The position numbers and the translations under genes were made by a program. A model generated the notes under the pieces. The model was not told the origin of the DNA and did not search any database. It worked only from the letters and a program-made list of their open reading frames with translations. DNA of 64,000 nt from Filosporella fistucella. Its lineage: Eukaryota; Ascomycota; Leotiomycetes; Helotiales. Location: assembly GCA_030077755.1 (NCBI GenBank), contig JAQJZZ010000015.1:2108001-2172000 (forward strand). The letters run 5' to 3'. Below are positions 38,745 to 51,472 of this stretch, one piece after another. Position 1 is the first letter of the stretch. Each line of letters begins with the position of its first letter.

Positions 38745-40148
38745 TCAAGTTGCTCGACCAATTTGTGCAGCATAAAGTTGACTCAAATCGACTGAAGCAT
38801 GCTTGTCAAGCTCGATATCTCCCAGCAGACCGTTGACCCCAGATTTTCTATATGATCTTTCTGGTTTCAATTCCGGTCGAGATCCATTCACGTTGACACG
38901 AGTACTGGAACGATGATCATCAACCTCATCGTCAGATGAATCGATTTGTGGAAAAGTACGACTGGCTCGCTCAAGATCATGATTCCTATCTCCAAGGGGC
39001 CCATTCAATCTTGATGTTCTGTAAGATTTTTGACTCTTCAGATCAGGCCGAGACCCATTATAATTGACCTGCGTGCTTGCCCTGTGATTATCGACATCGT
39101 TGATATCCATAGAGCTATGATTTGGAGGGGTCTCCAGTCCAAGTGACCGATCTCCTAATGGACCGTTCAATTTTGATACCCGGAACGACTTCTTCGGTTT
39201 CAATTCCGGGTTACGGCCATCTACTGTTCCAATCGTGCTTGACCGGTCGAGATCGTCATCATCCGCGGCTCGCACTTCCACTTTGACGTTCTTATCTTTA
39301 CTTGATCGTCTCCAAATTTTGACACGCTTCGACTTTCCTTTGATCGGTTTCGATTTCTTGTCCTTTTTCTCTTTTTTTGGTTTCGGGGGCTCGATGATTT
39401 TTGTAATAGGAGGGATCAGAAATCCAACCCCAACGTACATGATGACCACAATCATTTCCGGTAATATCGACATACACCCCATGACTGCCAAACTCCCGTC
39501 AAGAAAACGGAAGGCATCGATGAATGTAAAGGCTCCCAGAAATGAGTACAGAACTCGAGCAAATAGGAAAGGCAGTGATGCAGTGACGGTATATAAGAGT
39601 CGCTGCTGAGTCTTTTCAAAGCGAAAGCGTAGAGTAAGAAGCATTGAGGTTACTGCTGCTGTCCCGACAACAACTACCATAAAGATCATTGTGCCAACCA
39701 TACTCAATATGTCTATAGTATGAGCACCTGTTTTCGCTCGGATTAAACCGTAGGCGACAGCACCCTTATCACACAGGACCAAGGCAGCCATGACAGGAAC
39801 ACGAAGAAGCACCAAGTGATAAGGCTTAATTGCCGTCGGATATATCTTGATCATTCGAAAACGTATGCTGTAGAGGAGCCCCAGTGCTGTGAGAAGTAAA
39901 GGAGATACGCCAGTGAATGATGCTGCCAGTGCAACGGTATCGAGAACACCCTTCCTGTCAGGATTTTGTATTGTCGCAAGGTCCAGTGCAGCTCCAGTGA
40001 TTCGAAGGAGGGAAAAGAAGAAGAGGAATATGAATCCGGCATTTGGACTGAAGCTATGGCGTTTGCATAAGAATACGCTGACGAAAACTGCAGGCGAATA
40101 AAACACAATTTCGAATATCGAGAGGACGTTCAGCCCTGGTAGACACAT
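38745..40148 (-). CDS. 7-TM integral membrane protein with repeated basic tail (DUF7702-like)
   Basis: A single exon of 467 aa. Residues 1-245 form about seven membrane helices: FYSPAVFVSVFLCKRH, GFIFLFFFSLLRITGAALDL, then further helices with PLLLTALGLLYSIRFR and ILSMVGTMIFMVVVVGTAAV. The order and the phrase 'FFFSLLRITGAAL' resemble fungal membrane proteins annotated as DUF7702, as I recall; function unknown. Residues about 250-295 are strongly basic. The tail holds three copies of a 38-39 residue unit (about 301-339, 355-393 and 412-449), each with NG/DGR-P-L, a K/R-S-[FY]-R segment and [LV]NG-LGD. Ser-rich and charged, so probably disordered and on the cytosolic side (inference). Confidence 0.85.
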   Translation of the reverse strand: MCLPGLNVLSIFEIVFYSPAVFVSVFLCKRHSFSPNAGFIFLFFFSLLRITGAALDLATIQNPDRKGVLDTVALAASFTGVSPLLLTALGLLYSIRFRMIKIYPTAIKPYHLVLLRVPVMAALVLCDKGAVAYGLIRAKTGAHTIDILSMVGTMIFMVVVVGTAAVTSMLLTLRFRFEKTQQRLLYTVTASLPFLFARVLYSFLGAFTFIDAFRFLDGSLAVMGCMSILPEMIVVIMYVGVGFLIPPITKIIEPPKPKKEKKDKKSKPIKGKSKRVKIWRRSSKDKNVKVEVRAADDDDLDRSSTIGTVDGRNPELKPKKSFRVSKLNGPLGDRSLGLETPPNHSSMDINDVDNHRASTQVNYNGSRPDLKSQKSYRTSRLNGPLGDRNHDLERASRTFPQIDSSDDEVDDHRSSTRVNVNGSRPELKPERSYRKSGVNGLLGDIELDKHASVDLSQLYAAQIGRAT

Positions 40149-43037
40149 CTTGAGGAGTGCAATACTTTATTCTTGCTATGCTTGTAGCTGTTTTGGGAGG
40201 AGGGTACGGAGAATAAAAGAAGGACTATAATCACTCAAGGATTCCTCATTGTGTCGGATCAAATGGGGATAAGAAACAAGCAAAGATAACACGCCGTAAT
40301 TTGACTTTACTCACGAGCCTTCGTCTCCATCAAACGGAACAAAAAATTCCAACTCAATGGTTCATCCATTCCATGTTTGACCTTCCGGACTTGAAGTTTT
40401 GAAAATCTGACATCCCTCGGGTAGTATCATCAATTATAGATGTGCACGGGATACCCACAAAGTCATCCGGACTTTGTCCTATGGCGACAGACTTTCTGAT
40501 ACCCGTACAGAAAGATAATTCAGTGAGTAGTGGGGTGGAGGGGTGATTGTGGCGTATCGCTCGGATAACCAAGGGCTCATGCACCTTCATCCCCTAAACC
40601 CTATTCGGAGTCATTGTGCGAGAGGAAACAAGTCTTGTTTCTCCTGAATCTTGGGGAACTTCAATACTGAACCGAAACAGCGACATGGGCGAGAGCGCAT
40701 GTAACATCTTGAGAGTAAAAGTAGTTATGAATAGGCCGGAAGTGCCGGGATCCCGTTTGTATTGTTGGAAACATACTTGTGCAAGTCGCACGCAACATCT
40801 CACCCAGCCTCTCTAAAGCTTCTCTCGGAGAGGATTATTGATGCCGAGAGAATTGGCCTTGCGATATGCATATCTCAATCGATTTAAGTTTATATCCGTG
40901 CTCTTGATGAGAGAATCGTCTGTCGTCGATGTCGATGGAAGAAGAAATTCTCGAGTAAAGCTCCCAAAAATATTGTAAAACACTGTACTGTCACGTGATG
41001 AATCGAAATAAGCAAGGTCCGATCATTGTTCTTACACCATCACCTCAGAAGTGTAACAGAGGAAGGGGCGTGCCAGGTCTTGCCAGCTGTCTATTCCTTT
41101 TAAATGAAGCCCTTAAGCAAGAAAGTAATGAATTGTATTTAAATTATCGCGTATCGCACACCTGTTTCGGATTTCGCCCAGAGCAGTGTAAGACCTGTGT
41201 CCCAGAAGAGTGTCGCCAGAAGCTGTCCATACAGCCATAACCAGACGAACCTGGGTGCCTAGAATCTTCATGCTTAAGAGGACTCTTTTGTTCTCATAAA
41301 ATCCCATGGCTCGTCACATTCTAGTGATTATGTTCTGTTGCAGTACGACAGGATGTTTCTTTCACACAGAGCTAGAAAGGCAACTGCCTAAGCTCCGATT
41401 ATCTCTCACAATCATTTGCAATCTATCTCAACATCATAAAGCTGCGGAAACTTCAGGTCGCTTGTGATGTCTCGCTCAAGGTTGACTATCGTCCAAATCA
41501 CGGTGATCTCACAACTCGCTCCTGGGGTATTCTTGATTGAGGGTCTGGTGAATCTATATTGCGAATTGATGTCACATCGGCAACATAACTTTGGGCACCC
41601 AATATAAAAGAAAAGCGGCAGGGGAGTAGGGGCAGTCGACGGAAAATGCTTATTCTTGTGCTCTCTGTTGATGTGATAACACGTTCCCGAGGTGCACGAT
41701 ATGCGACGCAAAGTGTTGGCAGAATACGAGTCAAACCAAATCGAATTTAAACTTAATGATATATGACAATCAACACCAACTTCAGCACCACCCCTGAAAT
41801 TGAGTAGTCATGAAATGGCTACACTTAGGTATCTGCCCTCTCTCTCCGCGGTTTATTCCTTGTGTTCATGGACAGTATTCCTCCGAAGGCTCACATCCGG
41901 TATCGCAGTGTTCAGCTCTACATGTTCTGAATTCCGGAAATCCCAAGATAGTAGTTCATACAAGCCTAAATAACAATCTATGTTCGACAAGTAGAACCAT
42001 AACAAGTGCGCGGCAAATTAAGAGGTATCATCAGAATGTATCCGGCAGTTCTTTCAATTGATCTCAGCCTTAATCAGACCCAGGGGCGGCACTGCGTCCT
42101 GACTGAATCGTCGGCTGAGTCCCGACGACTGGCAGACTATTAGCTTGGCGGCGGTCAGCTTTCTCGAGAATTATATTCGCCTGGACAACGAATCATCGAG
42201 TTTCCCACACCAAGAACTTGCGTTGCTTTTTGCAGCTCAATGCAGCTAAATTCCAATGTGTACTTATAATAAAATCTCGGGAAGCTGTCCTAGTGGCCAA
42301 GCATATGAGCGGTGGCCACAAGCTCACATATGTGCACCGGTCCCATATGCAGAGGCAGTAAAGTCTCCTGATCCTACCCAGAATTATGGAAGCTCTCATA
42401 AAGCTTAATGAGTCGAGAAAGTCACCAAGGTCTGTCAACTTATTTTCAAGATCGACTCCGCTAATTTATGCTTGTCAAAATGACCGAAGGCTTCAAGCCG
42501 AAGCTGAGTTTGGTAGAACCATCGGACGCCCGTCATCGGACCGATGACCAGGGGGTCAAAGTCTTAAAACGGCATTTCCCCCTCGATCAGTTTATTTGTC
42601 TCACCTATCTTGAAACATCCGCAGTCGCTGCCCAGAAAAACGAAAGATTAGGCGCCTCAGATGATATGATTTGCTCCACGTTTCAATCTGACCTGACGAT
42701 GGATTGATTGATCTTCAACTATTGGGCTGATTCTAATAGCGGACTCGAATAACAAAGAATCCTTAGGAAATTTATACGGCTTGAGCGGCGAGGCTGTTCT
42801 ACCCCTAGAATGTGGCTGACTGCTCAGCATCAGCACAATGAAAGTAATGTCAACAGGACTGTATTTAATCAACCATGGGCTTGAATGATATTTCGTCTGG
42901 ACTGCAGTCAGGACTCTTGCAGAGTTTCTTTCCTTTCAACACCTCCTTTGCTATCTTATTTTAGACGCCATCTTAAGACAAAACCTTTCGATTTCACAGG
43001 GCAAGTTGCAGTTCCACATTATTGAAATTCACCAGTC
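40149..43037. other. 2.9 kb intergenic stretch
   Basis: No gene supported. Scattered short frames on both strands, none with motifs or exon chains. The right end should hold the promoter of the P450 gene. Confidence 0.4.
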
Positions 43038-44611
43038 ATGGCTATGAGTGCTACGACCATCATACTCGAGTCTATCACAAAAGCCTCTTTAGTAGCTCTT
43101 ACCATTGCTATTCTTCACTTTGCAACCCGAATATCATATAATCTTCTCTTCCACCCTCTGAAAATATATCCTGGGCCGAAATCGTGGGCAGCGACAGCAA
43201 TCCCGGCAGCACTTTCTCAAATTCGCGGTGAAGAAGTTAAGGAACTCCTGAAATTACACGAGAAATTCGGGCCAGTTGTTCGCACAGCTCCTAATGAGCT
43301 ATCCTATGCCAGCTCAATTGTGTGGAAAGATGCATTTACACATCGACAAGGCCATAACGAGTTCGCAAAATCAAGTCGAAGCGCTGTAGTGCCACCGAAT
43401 GGAGTGTTAGGAATCCTCTTCGCTGATAGAGCGAACCATTCCCGTTATCGTCGAGCATTTGCCGCATCTTTTAGTGATCAGGGCATGCGTAGACAGCAGC
43501 CACTTATTCGTACCCACGTCGATATGCTGATTCAGGGCTTGAGAGAGCGAGCAGTGGATGGTCCACAGGATATGACCAAATGGTTCAATTGGACGACGTT
43601 TGATATTATCGGTGCCTTGACGTTTGGCGAAAGTTTTGGCTGTCTTGAGAACCGACGGATGCATCCATGGATTGAAGCTGTTTTTGGTAACGTGAAGGGT
43701 GTATCATTTATTGGTGCGCTGAGGAGAATTGGTTTGGGAGGACTTGTCCCATATCTGGTTCCAAAAAGAGCTGCCGCTCTGCGACTTGAGAACGCTAAAT
43801 TTGCAGCTGAGAGGGTGGAGAGTAGGCTGGCTCGAGGGACAGACGAAGGCGATTTCATGGACCATGTTATACTTAAACATGTTGGAGGACAGCCTGGCAG
43901 TCTTGATTTGAGAGCTGATGAGTTGGCGAGCATCGCATCGAATCTAGTTCTGGCTGGTATGTATATGCTTGTTATTACCGGACTTTCGTTACTGATTACT
44001 ATGGTCTTCTAGGCAGTGAGACTACTGCCACTCTATTAAGTGGGGTCGTATTTCAGTTATTGAAACACCCTAAAGTCCTAGACACCGTGGTTGATGAGAT
44101 CCGGAGCGCCTTCACGTCGGCGGATGAGATTGATCTTTTCAGCACCGCCAAATTAACCTACATGCTAGCCGTACTGGACGAGACGATGCGGATATACCCC
44201 CCAGTCCCTGCGCAGCCAACCCGGGAATCACCTCCAGGAGGGGAGACTATTGATGGCAAGCATATTCCTGAAAACACCGTTATTTACGTCTCGCAATATG
44301 TGATGAACCATCTCGAAACGAATTTTGCGAAGCCGCATGAGTTTCATCCAGAGAGATTCTTGAAGCTGGACGAGAGTTCTGAGTTTGCGAACGATAACTT
44401 TGCGGTCTTCCAGCCTTTCTCGGCTGGGCCGAGGAATTGTATCGGTCGAAATTTGGCGTACGCGGAAATGCGTCTGATTCTTTCGAAGCTACTGTTCGAA
44501 TTCGATTTGAAGTTGGATGAAAGGTCCAAAGAGTGGTGCGAGATGCAGAAAGCGTGGATATTATGGGAAAAACCTGCTCTTTGGGTGAAGTTGACAGAGC
44601 GAGTTCGATGA
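43038..44611 (+). CDS. cytochrome P450 monooxygenase
   Basis: Two exons (43038-43956, 44013-44611) give 505 aa, the usual size. P450s insert oxygen into small lipophilic substrates at the ER with electrons from CPR. An N-terminal hydrophobic anchor (residues about 12-30) is followed by HPLKIYPGPKSWAATAIP, the proline-rich hinge. The I-helix reads NLVLAGSETTATLLSG across the intron. The ExxR motif is ETMR (363-366), the PERF-like motif is HPERF (418-422), and the haem loop is FSAGPRNCIGR with Cys449. The set is like the CYP65/isotrichodermin C-15 hydroxylase group, judged from overall look. No synthase gene is near, so the pathway is unknown; detoxification is as likely as biosynthesis. Substrate not predictable. 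Confidence 0.95.
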
Positions 44612-45314
44612 AGTTATGTCATTCTTATTGTCAGTCGTGCCTGCCTAGTCTTGCCTGAGCCATTGTATTTAGGCAGACTTTGCACTTAAAAGATATATCA
44701 ACATCCACATCATGCCCTGTCATGACACTTGCATCTTTCTCGCCCAAGAAAACGCTTTGCCTTGGATCTGTTGCCACATTTTGCATCAGAACGAATGTTT
44801 CCTCTCTGTCGTGCTATTCGAGGAGGTTGCATCTGCGTTACGAAAAGAAGAATGTAGCCGCCGAAGCTTCCAAACCAGTCATCATTTTGATTTAATCAGC
44901 AATTTGTCTCATCATCAGGTGCTTTTCCAAACCTCAAATAGTGTTAAGTGTTGCTCATATCTCCTGATGTGGCGGTTGTGCAACCACTGACAAGCCACCA
45001 ACTTCTTTGTTTCGTCAAGCTGTATATGGCGCATGCAAAAACAAGCCTTCTTCAGAGCACATTACTGAATATGTTGCAGAGCCATCAGGTCTTGGCTTCT
45101 CGAGGCGTTCACGATACTGCATATACGGCAGATGGGAATCTAGAACCCTCAGAAGATAGATCACGCGACCATGTTCCTACTTTGAAATGGTATAATTGCA
45201 GCCCTTCGCTTTACTTTTCTCGGTCTATGACCCACATTATTTCTACCAAGAAAGCGCACAGGACTCTGTCTAGTTTTGCTTGAGTTCAAATCTTCAAAAT
45301 TGGGTTTAGTCAAT
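44612..45314. other. intergenic
   Basis: About 0.7 kb between two plus-strand genes. No gene seen; short frames without motifs. Confidence 0.4.
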
Positions 45315-46976
45315 ATGCAAAGCCATCGACACCGACACCGCCACTCCTCGCCACTCCCTAAACCGACGCCGCCAAAGGGTCCTTACCAGAAATTGATTGA
45401 AGAAATGGCAGATGTTGCATATCCAGACCTCAGATATCTTCAAATATTCATGAACAAGGATGAAGGTATCGACCAAACACGAGGACAAGTTAAATGTACT
45501 ATTCTTCAGCTTTCAATGGACAACAAGGAGTTGCTTCAAATTCCAGATAGTGACCCCGAATTTGAGCGGACTATCCAAAAATTTGATCCCAAATTTACTC
45601 CTTCCCGGCACTTGTTCATACTGGAAGATCTCAATACTCCCTGGATTGAGTTTCTGGGAGACCTTCTCAAGATCGACCCCCACTTCTTTGCGAGTCATTT
45701 AAGAAGCTCAGAATGGGAACATAATAACAACAAAACTAATGCGCATGTGCTACCTTCAGCAAGAAGAAAGAGGAACTTCACCGTCTTATCATATTTCAAA
45801 CCAATTGTACTGGAGACACCCTGTGGTTTACATCGAACAGAAATCAGGGATTTTAACATTCTGCGTCGCATGACTTTAAGACATGTGAAGAATAAAGGAA
45901 ACGATTCTGATGTTATCACAATTGGATTGGTAACAAGAGTTGCATGTTATTGGCATTCCCACTATGATAATGGCGCATGGGTTGGTAAGTAGCTCCTGGT
46001 CTTTAACATCGCGACCATGTCCCAAGGTTGACCTCGTCTAGGGGTTTTACTTGTTGATCCAGCTCTCCCAAAACCACTGCACACCAAAAGCGATTTGACA
46101 GATGATCATGATCTGTACCAAGAGCTTGGATGGCGAGCCTACGGAGGTGGCTTCGTCGATTTCCGTCCTTGGAACCTAGCGAAAGGTATTCCTCGTTACA
46201 ATACGCCAAAAGATCAATGCATGAGCAAAGATGTTTTTTACTATTGGCTGGATTCCTTTCCTCTCAAAGACAACGTAACTCCATGGGACCGAACGAATAT
46301 CATTGTACAAAAGATCGCACTCTCTGACTGGATGTTGACGCTTGCATTTCTTCGACGCGACTGGGATGCTCTGCGTCCGAATGAGATGGCAAGACCAGAC
46401 AATAAGCCCGAAGACATTGATCGCACGCTGACTGAGATTGCATCCTCTCGACAACTCATCTCGAAATGCCTCTCTTTCACACGAAGAAATCTCATCAACC
46501 TTGGCATCTGGCCGCATGATGAATTATACTTCTCTACCTGGAAAAATCCTCCTGACACGCCTGCCGAAGAAACAAAGTGCGACTGGGTATTCTTATACAA
46601 AGAATTACAATATTGGAAGCAAGATACAGAGATTCTTATAAACAGTCAGATCAATCTTTTGAAAGTTCTCGACAGCAAATTCGCTGCAGCTGATGCAGAA
46701 CGAGAGAAAGAGGAGACGAGAGATTTGAACAGGTTGACTTATATCGGTGCTATATTCGGCCCTGTCACTTTTACCGCTGGGATTTTGAGCATGGGAAATG
46801 ATTTCGCGCCAGGACAGAGAAGATTTTGGGTATTTTGGGTCATCTGGATCCCAATGAGTTTGATGATTGTGGTGTGGTGGTGGTCGAGTCATGCTATCAC
46901 AAAAGGGCTCAATTGGGGGAAAAGGAAAATGCAAACCAGTCGGTTTAGTAATTTGAAGACTACGCAGCAGGAGTAG
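45315..46976 (+). CDS. CorA-like divalent metal transporter-family protein
   Basis: Two exons (45315-45984, 46042-46976) give 534 aa. The bulk is soluble and the C-terminus has two membrane helices, the CorA/Mg2+ transporter layout: GAIFGPVTFTAGILSMGNDF, then RRFWVFWVIWIPMSLMIVVW. Before them a long helix runs through SQINLLKVLDSKFAAADAER, EKEETRDLNRLTYIG, as in CorA. The N-terminal part contains a His-rich start (SHRHRHRH). The canonical GMN pore motif is not seen in that order; SMGND stands in its place, so Mg2+ transport is uncertain. Many fungal members of this group are annotated only as 'CorA-like'. A CDF metal exporter gene lies 0.5 kb downstream on the same strand. Confidence 0.83.
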
Positions 46977-47482
46977 TGAAGCGTCATGCCACCTATTCGG
47001 CCTCAGAATGACATGAAATCATAATGCCAATGATTTGCAATAGTTTCGAGATCTGGCGGTGAGTAGCATATGAGGCGATGTGATGTTGAAAAAAGCCTCA
47101 AAGGACGCGCAACCAAGAGGCACCAAGCTTGAATGTGGCATCGTGGCAAATAATCAAGACAAGAAGTACAATGTAAATATCACCCACCAACGGAGACGCT
47201 CCGTATCTTGGCATAGGTCATATCCAATCCACAGTACAGAATTAGAAATTCGCGCGCACTAGTCGCTTGGCTCCAGTTATCCGCAGCCTTCGGACATAAA
47301 CGTGGATATACTACCAACTTGGCCACCTGAAAGCCCCACCACAACTAGATTGGCAGCTTGGCATTTCACACCTCAAAAGAAGAGCTCGTCCAAATATCAC
47401 CACATAAGCGTTTCATCGTCTTCGCGACACTTATTCATTGTCTATCATTCTATATCAAGCTTTATCGCTCCCGTACTTGGAA
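46977..47482. other. intergenic
   Basis: About 0.5 kb, containing the promoter of the CDF gene. No gene seen. Confidence 0.4.
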
Positions 47483-48797
47483 ATGGCTAGTGGAAGCGAT
47501 GCTCATGTCGAGCTAACATCCATCTCTCATCGCTCAAAAGGCCACCGAGAAGGCGATATCGAAGATATAGGAAGCCATTCGCTGTCTTCCGCTCACGATC
47601 CCTACGACCTATCCTCCAAAATCATCCCCGAACAAGAAATCCAACGTATCGAAGCCAACACACGGAAGAAGCGCTGGGCCAAATTCTCAAAACAGCCTAC
47701 TGTGCACGAGTTTTACAACAGTCAAAATGAGAGTATCCAACGTTTCCTCAAACCGGTTGATCAACATGTCCAGGATGCGAAAGATGAGCAGACAGGCTCA
47801 AATCTAAAATATCGTATTGCCGTATACAGTAGTCTGGTAGCTAGTTTCGTGCTAGCTGGCTTGCAGCTGTATGGAGCTGTGTCTTCAGGCTCTCTATCAA
47901 TCATTACCACGATGGCCGACTCGATATTTGATCCGATCTCCAATACTATGCTTTTACTCTCTCATAAAGCTATCAACCGCGTTGATCCACGGAAATACCC
48001 TTCTGGACGTGCTCGTATCGAGACAGTGGGAAACATTACTTTCAGTTTCGTCATGTGTGCTGTTTCTCTCATCCTGATCGTCGTGTCCATTATGTCGCTC
48101 GTCGAGGGCTCAGAGACGGAGACGCTAGATTTCCATCTCCCGTCTGTGATTGCAGTATCCATTGCATTCGGCACGAAATTGTGTTTATTCCTATATTGCT
48201 ATGCTTTGAAAGATAGCTATTCACAGGTGGAGATTCTGTGGCAAGATCACAGAAACGATCTGTTGATCAATGGGTTCGGAGTTCTTACCTCGGTCGGAGG
48301 AAGTAAATTGAGATGGTGGATTGATCCTATGGGTGCTACGATCTTGTCCTGCTTGATTGCTGGATTATGGTCTAGAACTGCATTGGGAGAGTTCAAATTG
48401 TTGATTGGTGTATCGGCTGATAGGGATTTCTTGCAGCTGATCACATATATCTGTGAGTATCACTCTCATTTTGATTTTGGGAATACGAGAAGGCTAATTT
48501 ACTCCAGCAATGACTCATTCACCCAAGATTCTCCAAGTCGATACAGTACGAGCCTATCACTCTGGCCCTCGTCTTGTCGTCGAAGTCGATATCGTGATGG
48601 ATCGTAATGAGATCTTGCAAATCACTCATGATGTGTCTGAAGATCTACAAGTAAAGATTGAGAGTTTGCCTGATGTGGAGAGAGCTTATGTGCATGTGGA
48701 TTTTGAGACGAGTCATCGACCTGTAAGTTTTTCCTTCCTGTGAAACTAGAGAGATCGCTAATGAAAGTAGGAACATCAATTGAAGAAACAGCAGTAA
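47483..48797 (+). CDS. cation diffusion facilitator (CDF), Mn-type
   Basis: Three exons (47483-48452, 48508-48722, 48771-48797) give 403 aa; the last exon encodes only EHQLKKQQ. CDF proteins export divalent metal from the cytosol by proton exchange. TM2 has D146-x3-D150 (MADSIFDPISN), and TM5 has D255-x3-D259 (WQDHRNDLLING). The DxxxD pair in both helices is the pattern linked to Mn2+-type CDFs, whereas Zn-type members use HxxxD. The C-terminal domain (VRAYHSGPRLVVEVDIVMD, ITHDVSEDLQVKIESLP, YVHVDFETSHRP) is the ZT dimer metal-sensing fold. The N-terminus of about 100 residues is hydrophilic. Location is probably Golgi, vacuole or ER membrane (family knowledge). Next to a CorA-like gene on the same strand. 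Confidence 0.93.
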
Positions 48798-49201
48798 ATT
48801 GATGGATTCCATGGTGGTATCATGTAAGATGTTAGACAACATGTTTGTCAAGTGGTTATTGTATGTATATACTTAGTATTCGAGTAATTATTTTTCACTG
48901 GCATGGTTCCTGGTTGTTCAGTCGTCAGTGGGTTCAGGGGTTCCCGGACATCAGGCTTCGGCGATCTTCCCTATTTCCAAGCCAAGCTCCCTATGATTTA
49001 GCGCACTAAGCCTGGAAGTTCCCTACCAGCCTTCCATATTCATAATTTTCGTTAGCACATGCCTTTTCTTTTAGTCCGAAATGCGGTGAAAAGATCACCT
49101 GGTTACGCTTGCCCGGTGGCTGTGACAGGAGTGTCACACTTTTTAACATCTGAATGTGGGTTCATCATATTCAGAGATCCGGAAGTCTGTTTCCTTATCG
49201 T
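48798..49201. other. convergent intergenic
   Basis: About 0.4 kb between the 3' ends of the CDF gene and the HET gene. No gene seen. Confidence 0.4.
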
Positions 49202-51472
49202 CTACAGTATAGATACTTGTTTATAATTACCTTCCATAATGTTATCCATCAGCCCAAAAATATAGCAAGATCCAACAAGCGTATAAGAATCTGTTCCAAT
49301 GACTGGCCGTAAGATGAATGGTATCCGACATCCTCTGATCATAACAATCAGGTCACAGTCAAAAATCTGCGTCGGCGGCGTCAACCCCACGAAGCCATTA
49401 TCTGTGACTATGAATCGGACCCTGTTCAACGTGAACCTAATAATGTCATACATGAACAAGGCCTCACGGGCATCAAAGCTCCTGTCCTGGGACTTGGACT
49501 CCATCTCTTTGAGCACCTGCTCTCGTCGCTTGTTCACATCGACTATCGCACTTTTGCCAGGCCCCGAAAAGACACCACCGTCATCAAGACAGTGTTTCTG
49601 AAACAAGCGGCTCCAGTTCTGGACCCCATCTGCCATAAGATATCTACCCTTCAACGCGCTCGGCGTGGCAGTGTATTTGGAATAAGAGACAACGGTAGCC
49701 CAGAAAGGAAATTCGGGATCATCTTGAAGCTCATGCGAAATTGGATAACCAGCCTGGTTAGTATAGTCCTTGTATAGCTGTCTACAGTGTTTGATGTATT
49801 TTATGACAGTGTCATAACTGTTCTCCTTATGGGGATCATAAATTGTGGTTGAAGGGAAGCTTGGAGATGAAGTTGAAGCCTGGATCGGACCAATAACTAG
49901 GACTTCAATATTTAAGCATAAACCTCTGCTGGTTTCTACCACCGCAATAGGAGCAGTCGCTGGGTTAGTAAGTGTCTTTGATGCGAGTGCTTGGCGAAAG
50001 TAATGTTTGAGCCACGGTAATCTTGAATTTTTACTCTCCACTCTCAGGTCTGGAGCCCACGTCGGCAGTGAGTCTGGCGTGAGTGCCGGAAATGCTCCTA
50101 GATCGCGGCGTTCCCAAGCTCCAGCATCGCAAAGAGTTCCCCGCATCCCGAGAGTAAGTAGCTGGGCGGAAAATTGGCCAAAAACTGCTGACACGGGTTT
50201 GCCATAGTCCGGCACGATACCTTTGAGTGGAGATTGCTCGGGCCACAAGCTTAAGAGAGCGTATATTCGGTCATGATCAAACTTGCACTTTTGACTTCGC
50301 AACGTGTGCGAAAGTCGCGCTATGAAATGGAGATGTTGCTCCTCAGAGTTTGTTGATATTGCTGCAGCCTTGAAAAGATTGGCACTCCGCACGAGTTCGC
50401 ACGCTCTTTGGAACGATGCTGGCGCGGGCACGATTCGATTCTCCTCTTCGACAGACGCACTGAGCAGATTCATAGCCATAGAGAATTCTTGCCAGTCCAA
50501 TTCACAGCCACGATGAAGAAGTACCGCCTTGGGTGCGAGGCAGACCTCCTGGACAACCCACATGCGCGTGAACCATGGGTTTGTGTACACTTCTTCGGTA
50601 CCGTATCGAAGAATTAGGTCAAACATTTCATCCCCAAAGAAACCTCCAACAAATCGGAACATTGCTGCTTCGCGGAGAAGCACGCGTTGTAATGGCAGAT
50701 TGTCTGTCGGGTTAGCTAGCAACTCAGAAGCGCGGATGCTTGCAAGCTTGAATCCGTCCAGTGGAGATGCGTTGGGTGGTAAGGGGGATGTCGAACGCTT
50801 TCCTAGATGGACGTTGACCTCTTCACCACTCCCAGTCTCGAATGAGAACGACTCAGCCTCCTGAGGAGCCTCAACTATATGGACCCGAATAGCTGTCGAG
50901 GATTCCATAAACTGTGTTAAAGATGTCCTTTCAGGCCAGAGCAAAAATTTCTTCCCATCTCGATATGTGATTGCAGTATTGCCTGTAGTGTCGTCCAATA
51001 GAGCATCTTTGAGGAAGTTTAAGTTGAACATGGAGGACTCAGTGCTAGGTGATGATTCTCCGAGCCAAATAACAGCTCGTGAAGCATTCTTGTAAATTTT
51101 TCCCATAAAGGCAAGCTGAATTTCCTTTTCCTGGTCATTCTCCTGATCTATGCACACGGCATCTACCCAAAGTACTCGTGTCCTGTCAGTTTTCCTCAAG
51201 CTAACCAAGCATTGAGAGAGGTTGGCTGTAATTGCAATAGTTCCATTTCCATCGATATGTAACAACTCGGGAAATACTGAGTCACCCCACACATAAGATA
51301 GAGCTTCGTAGTCTGGGGGCGGGTCGTGAGTGATATCCGCATACACGAGGCTGGCTTGAAGCGCCGCGTCGCCTGAGGACGCTGGTTTGAGATGCAGTAA
51401 TCTTGTTGTCTGGGGCACTATCGGTAACTGGTCGTACTCGTATTTTGTAGGCAAAGCCATAGTTGCAGCCAT
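49202..51472 (-). CDS. HET-domain protein (second)
   Basis: A single exon of 756 aa. HET proteins act in incompatibility and programmed cell death after non-self contact. The N-terminal domain shows PPDYEALSYVWGD (about 52-64), VLWVDAVCIDQENDQEKEIQ (100-119), IYKNASRAVIWLGES (126-140), and later NPWFTRMWVVQEVCLAPKAV and KFDHDRIYALLSLWPEQSPL. The C-terminus has RVRFIVTDNGFVGLTPPTQI and DLIVMIRGCRIPFILRP, the common end of this class. No membrane segments, unlike the first HET gene. I chose the ATG at 51472; the frame is open further upstream, and a second ATG at 51460 would cost four residues. Other domains are not recognised. Confidence 0.9.
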   Translation of the reverse strand: MAATMALPTKYEYDQLPIVPQTTRLLHLKPASSGDAALQASLVYADITHDPPPDYEALSYVWGDSVFPELLHIDGNGTIAITANLSQCLVSLRKTDRTRVLWVDAVCIDQENDQEKEIQLAFMGKIYKNASRAVIWLGESSPSTESSMFNLNFLKDALLDDTTGNTAITYRDGKKFLLWPERTSLTQFMESSTAIRVHIVEAPQEAESFSFETGSGEEVNVHLGKRSTSPLPPNASPLDGFKLASIRASELLANPTDNLPLQRVLLREAAMFRFVGGFFGDEMFDLILRYGTEEVYTNPWFTRMWVVQEVCLAPKAVLLHRGCELDWQEFSMAMNLLSASVEEENRIVPAPASFQRACELVRSANLFKAAAISTNSEEQHLHFIARLSHTLRSQKCKFDHDRIYALLSLWPEQSPLKGIVPDYGKPVSAVFGQFSAQLLTLGMRGTLCDAGAWERRDLGAFPALTPDSLPTWAPDLRVESKNSRLPWLKHYFRQALASKTLTNPATAPIAVVETSRGLCLNIEVLVIGPIQASTSSPSFPSTTIYDPHKENSYDTVIKYIKHCRQLYKDYTNQAGYPISHELQDDPEFPFWATVVSYSKYTATPSALKGRYLMADGVQNWSRLFQKHCLDDGGVFSGPGKSAIVDVNKRREQVLKEMESKSQDRSFDAREALFMYDIIRFTLNRVRFIVTDNGFVGLTPPTQIFDCDLIVMIRGCRIPFILRPVIGTDSYTLVGSCYIFGLMDNIMEGNYKQVSIL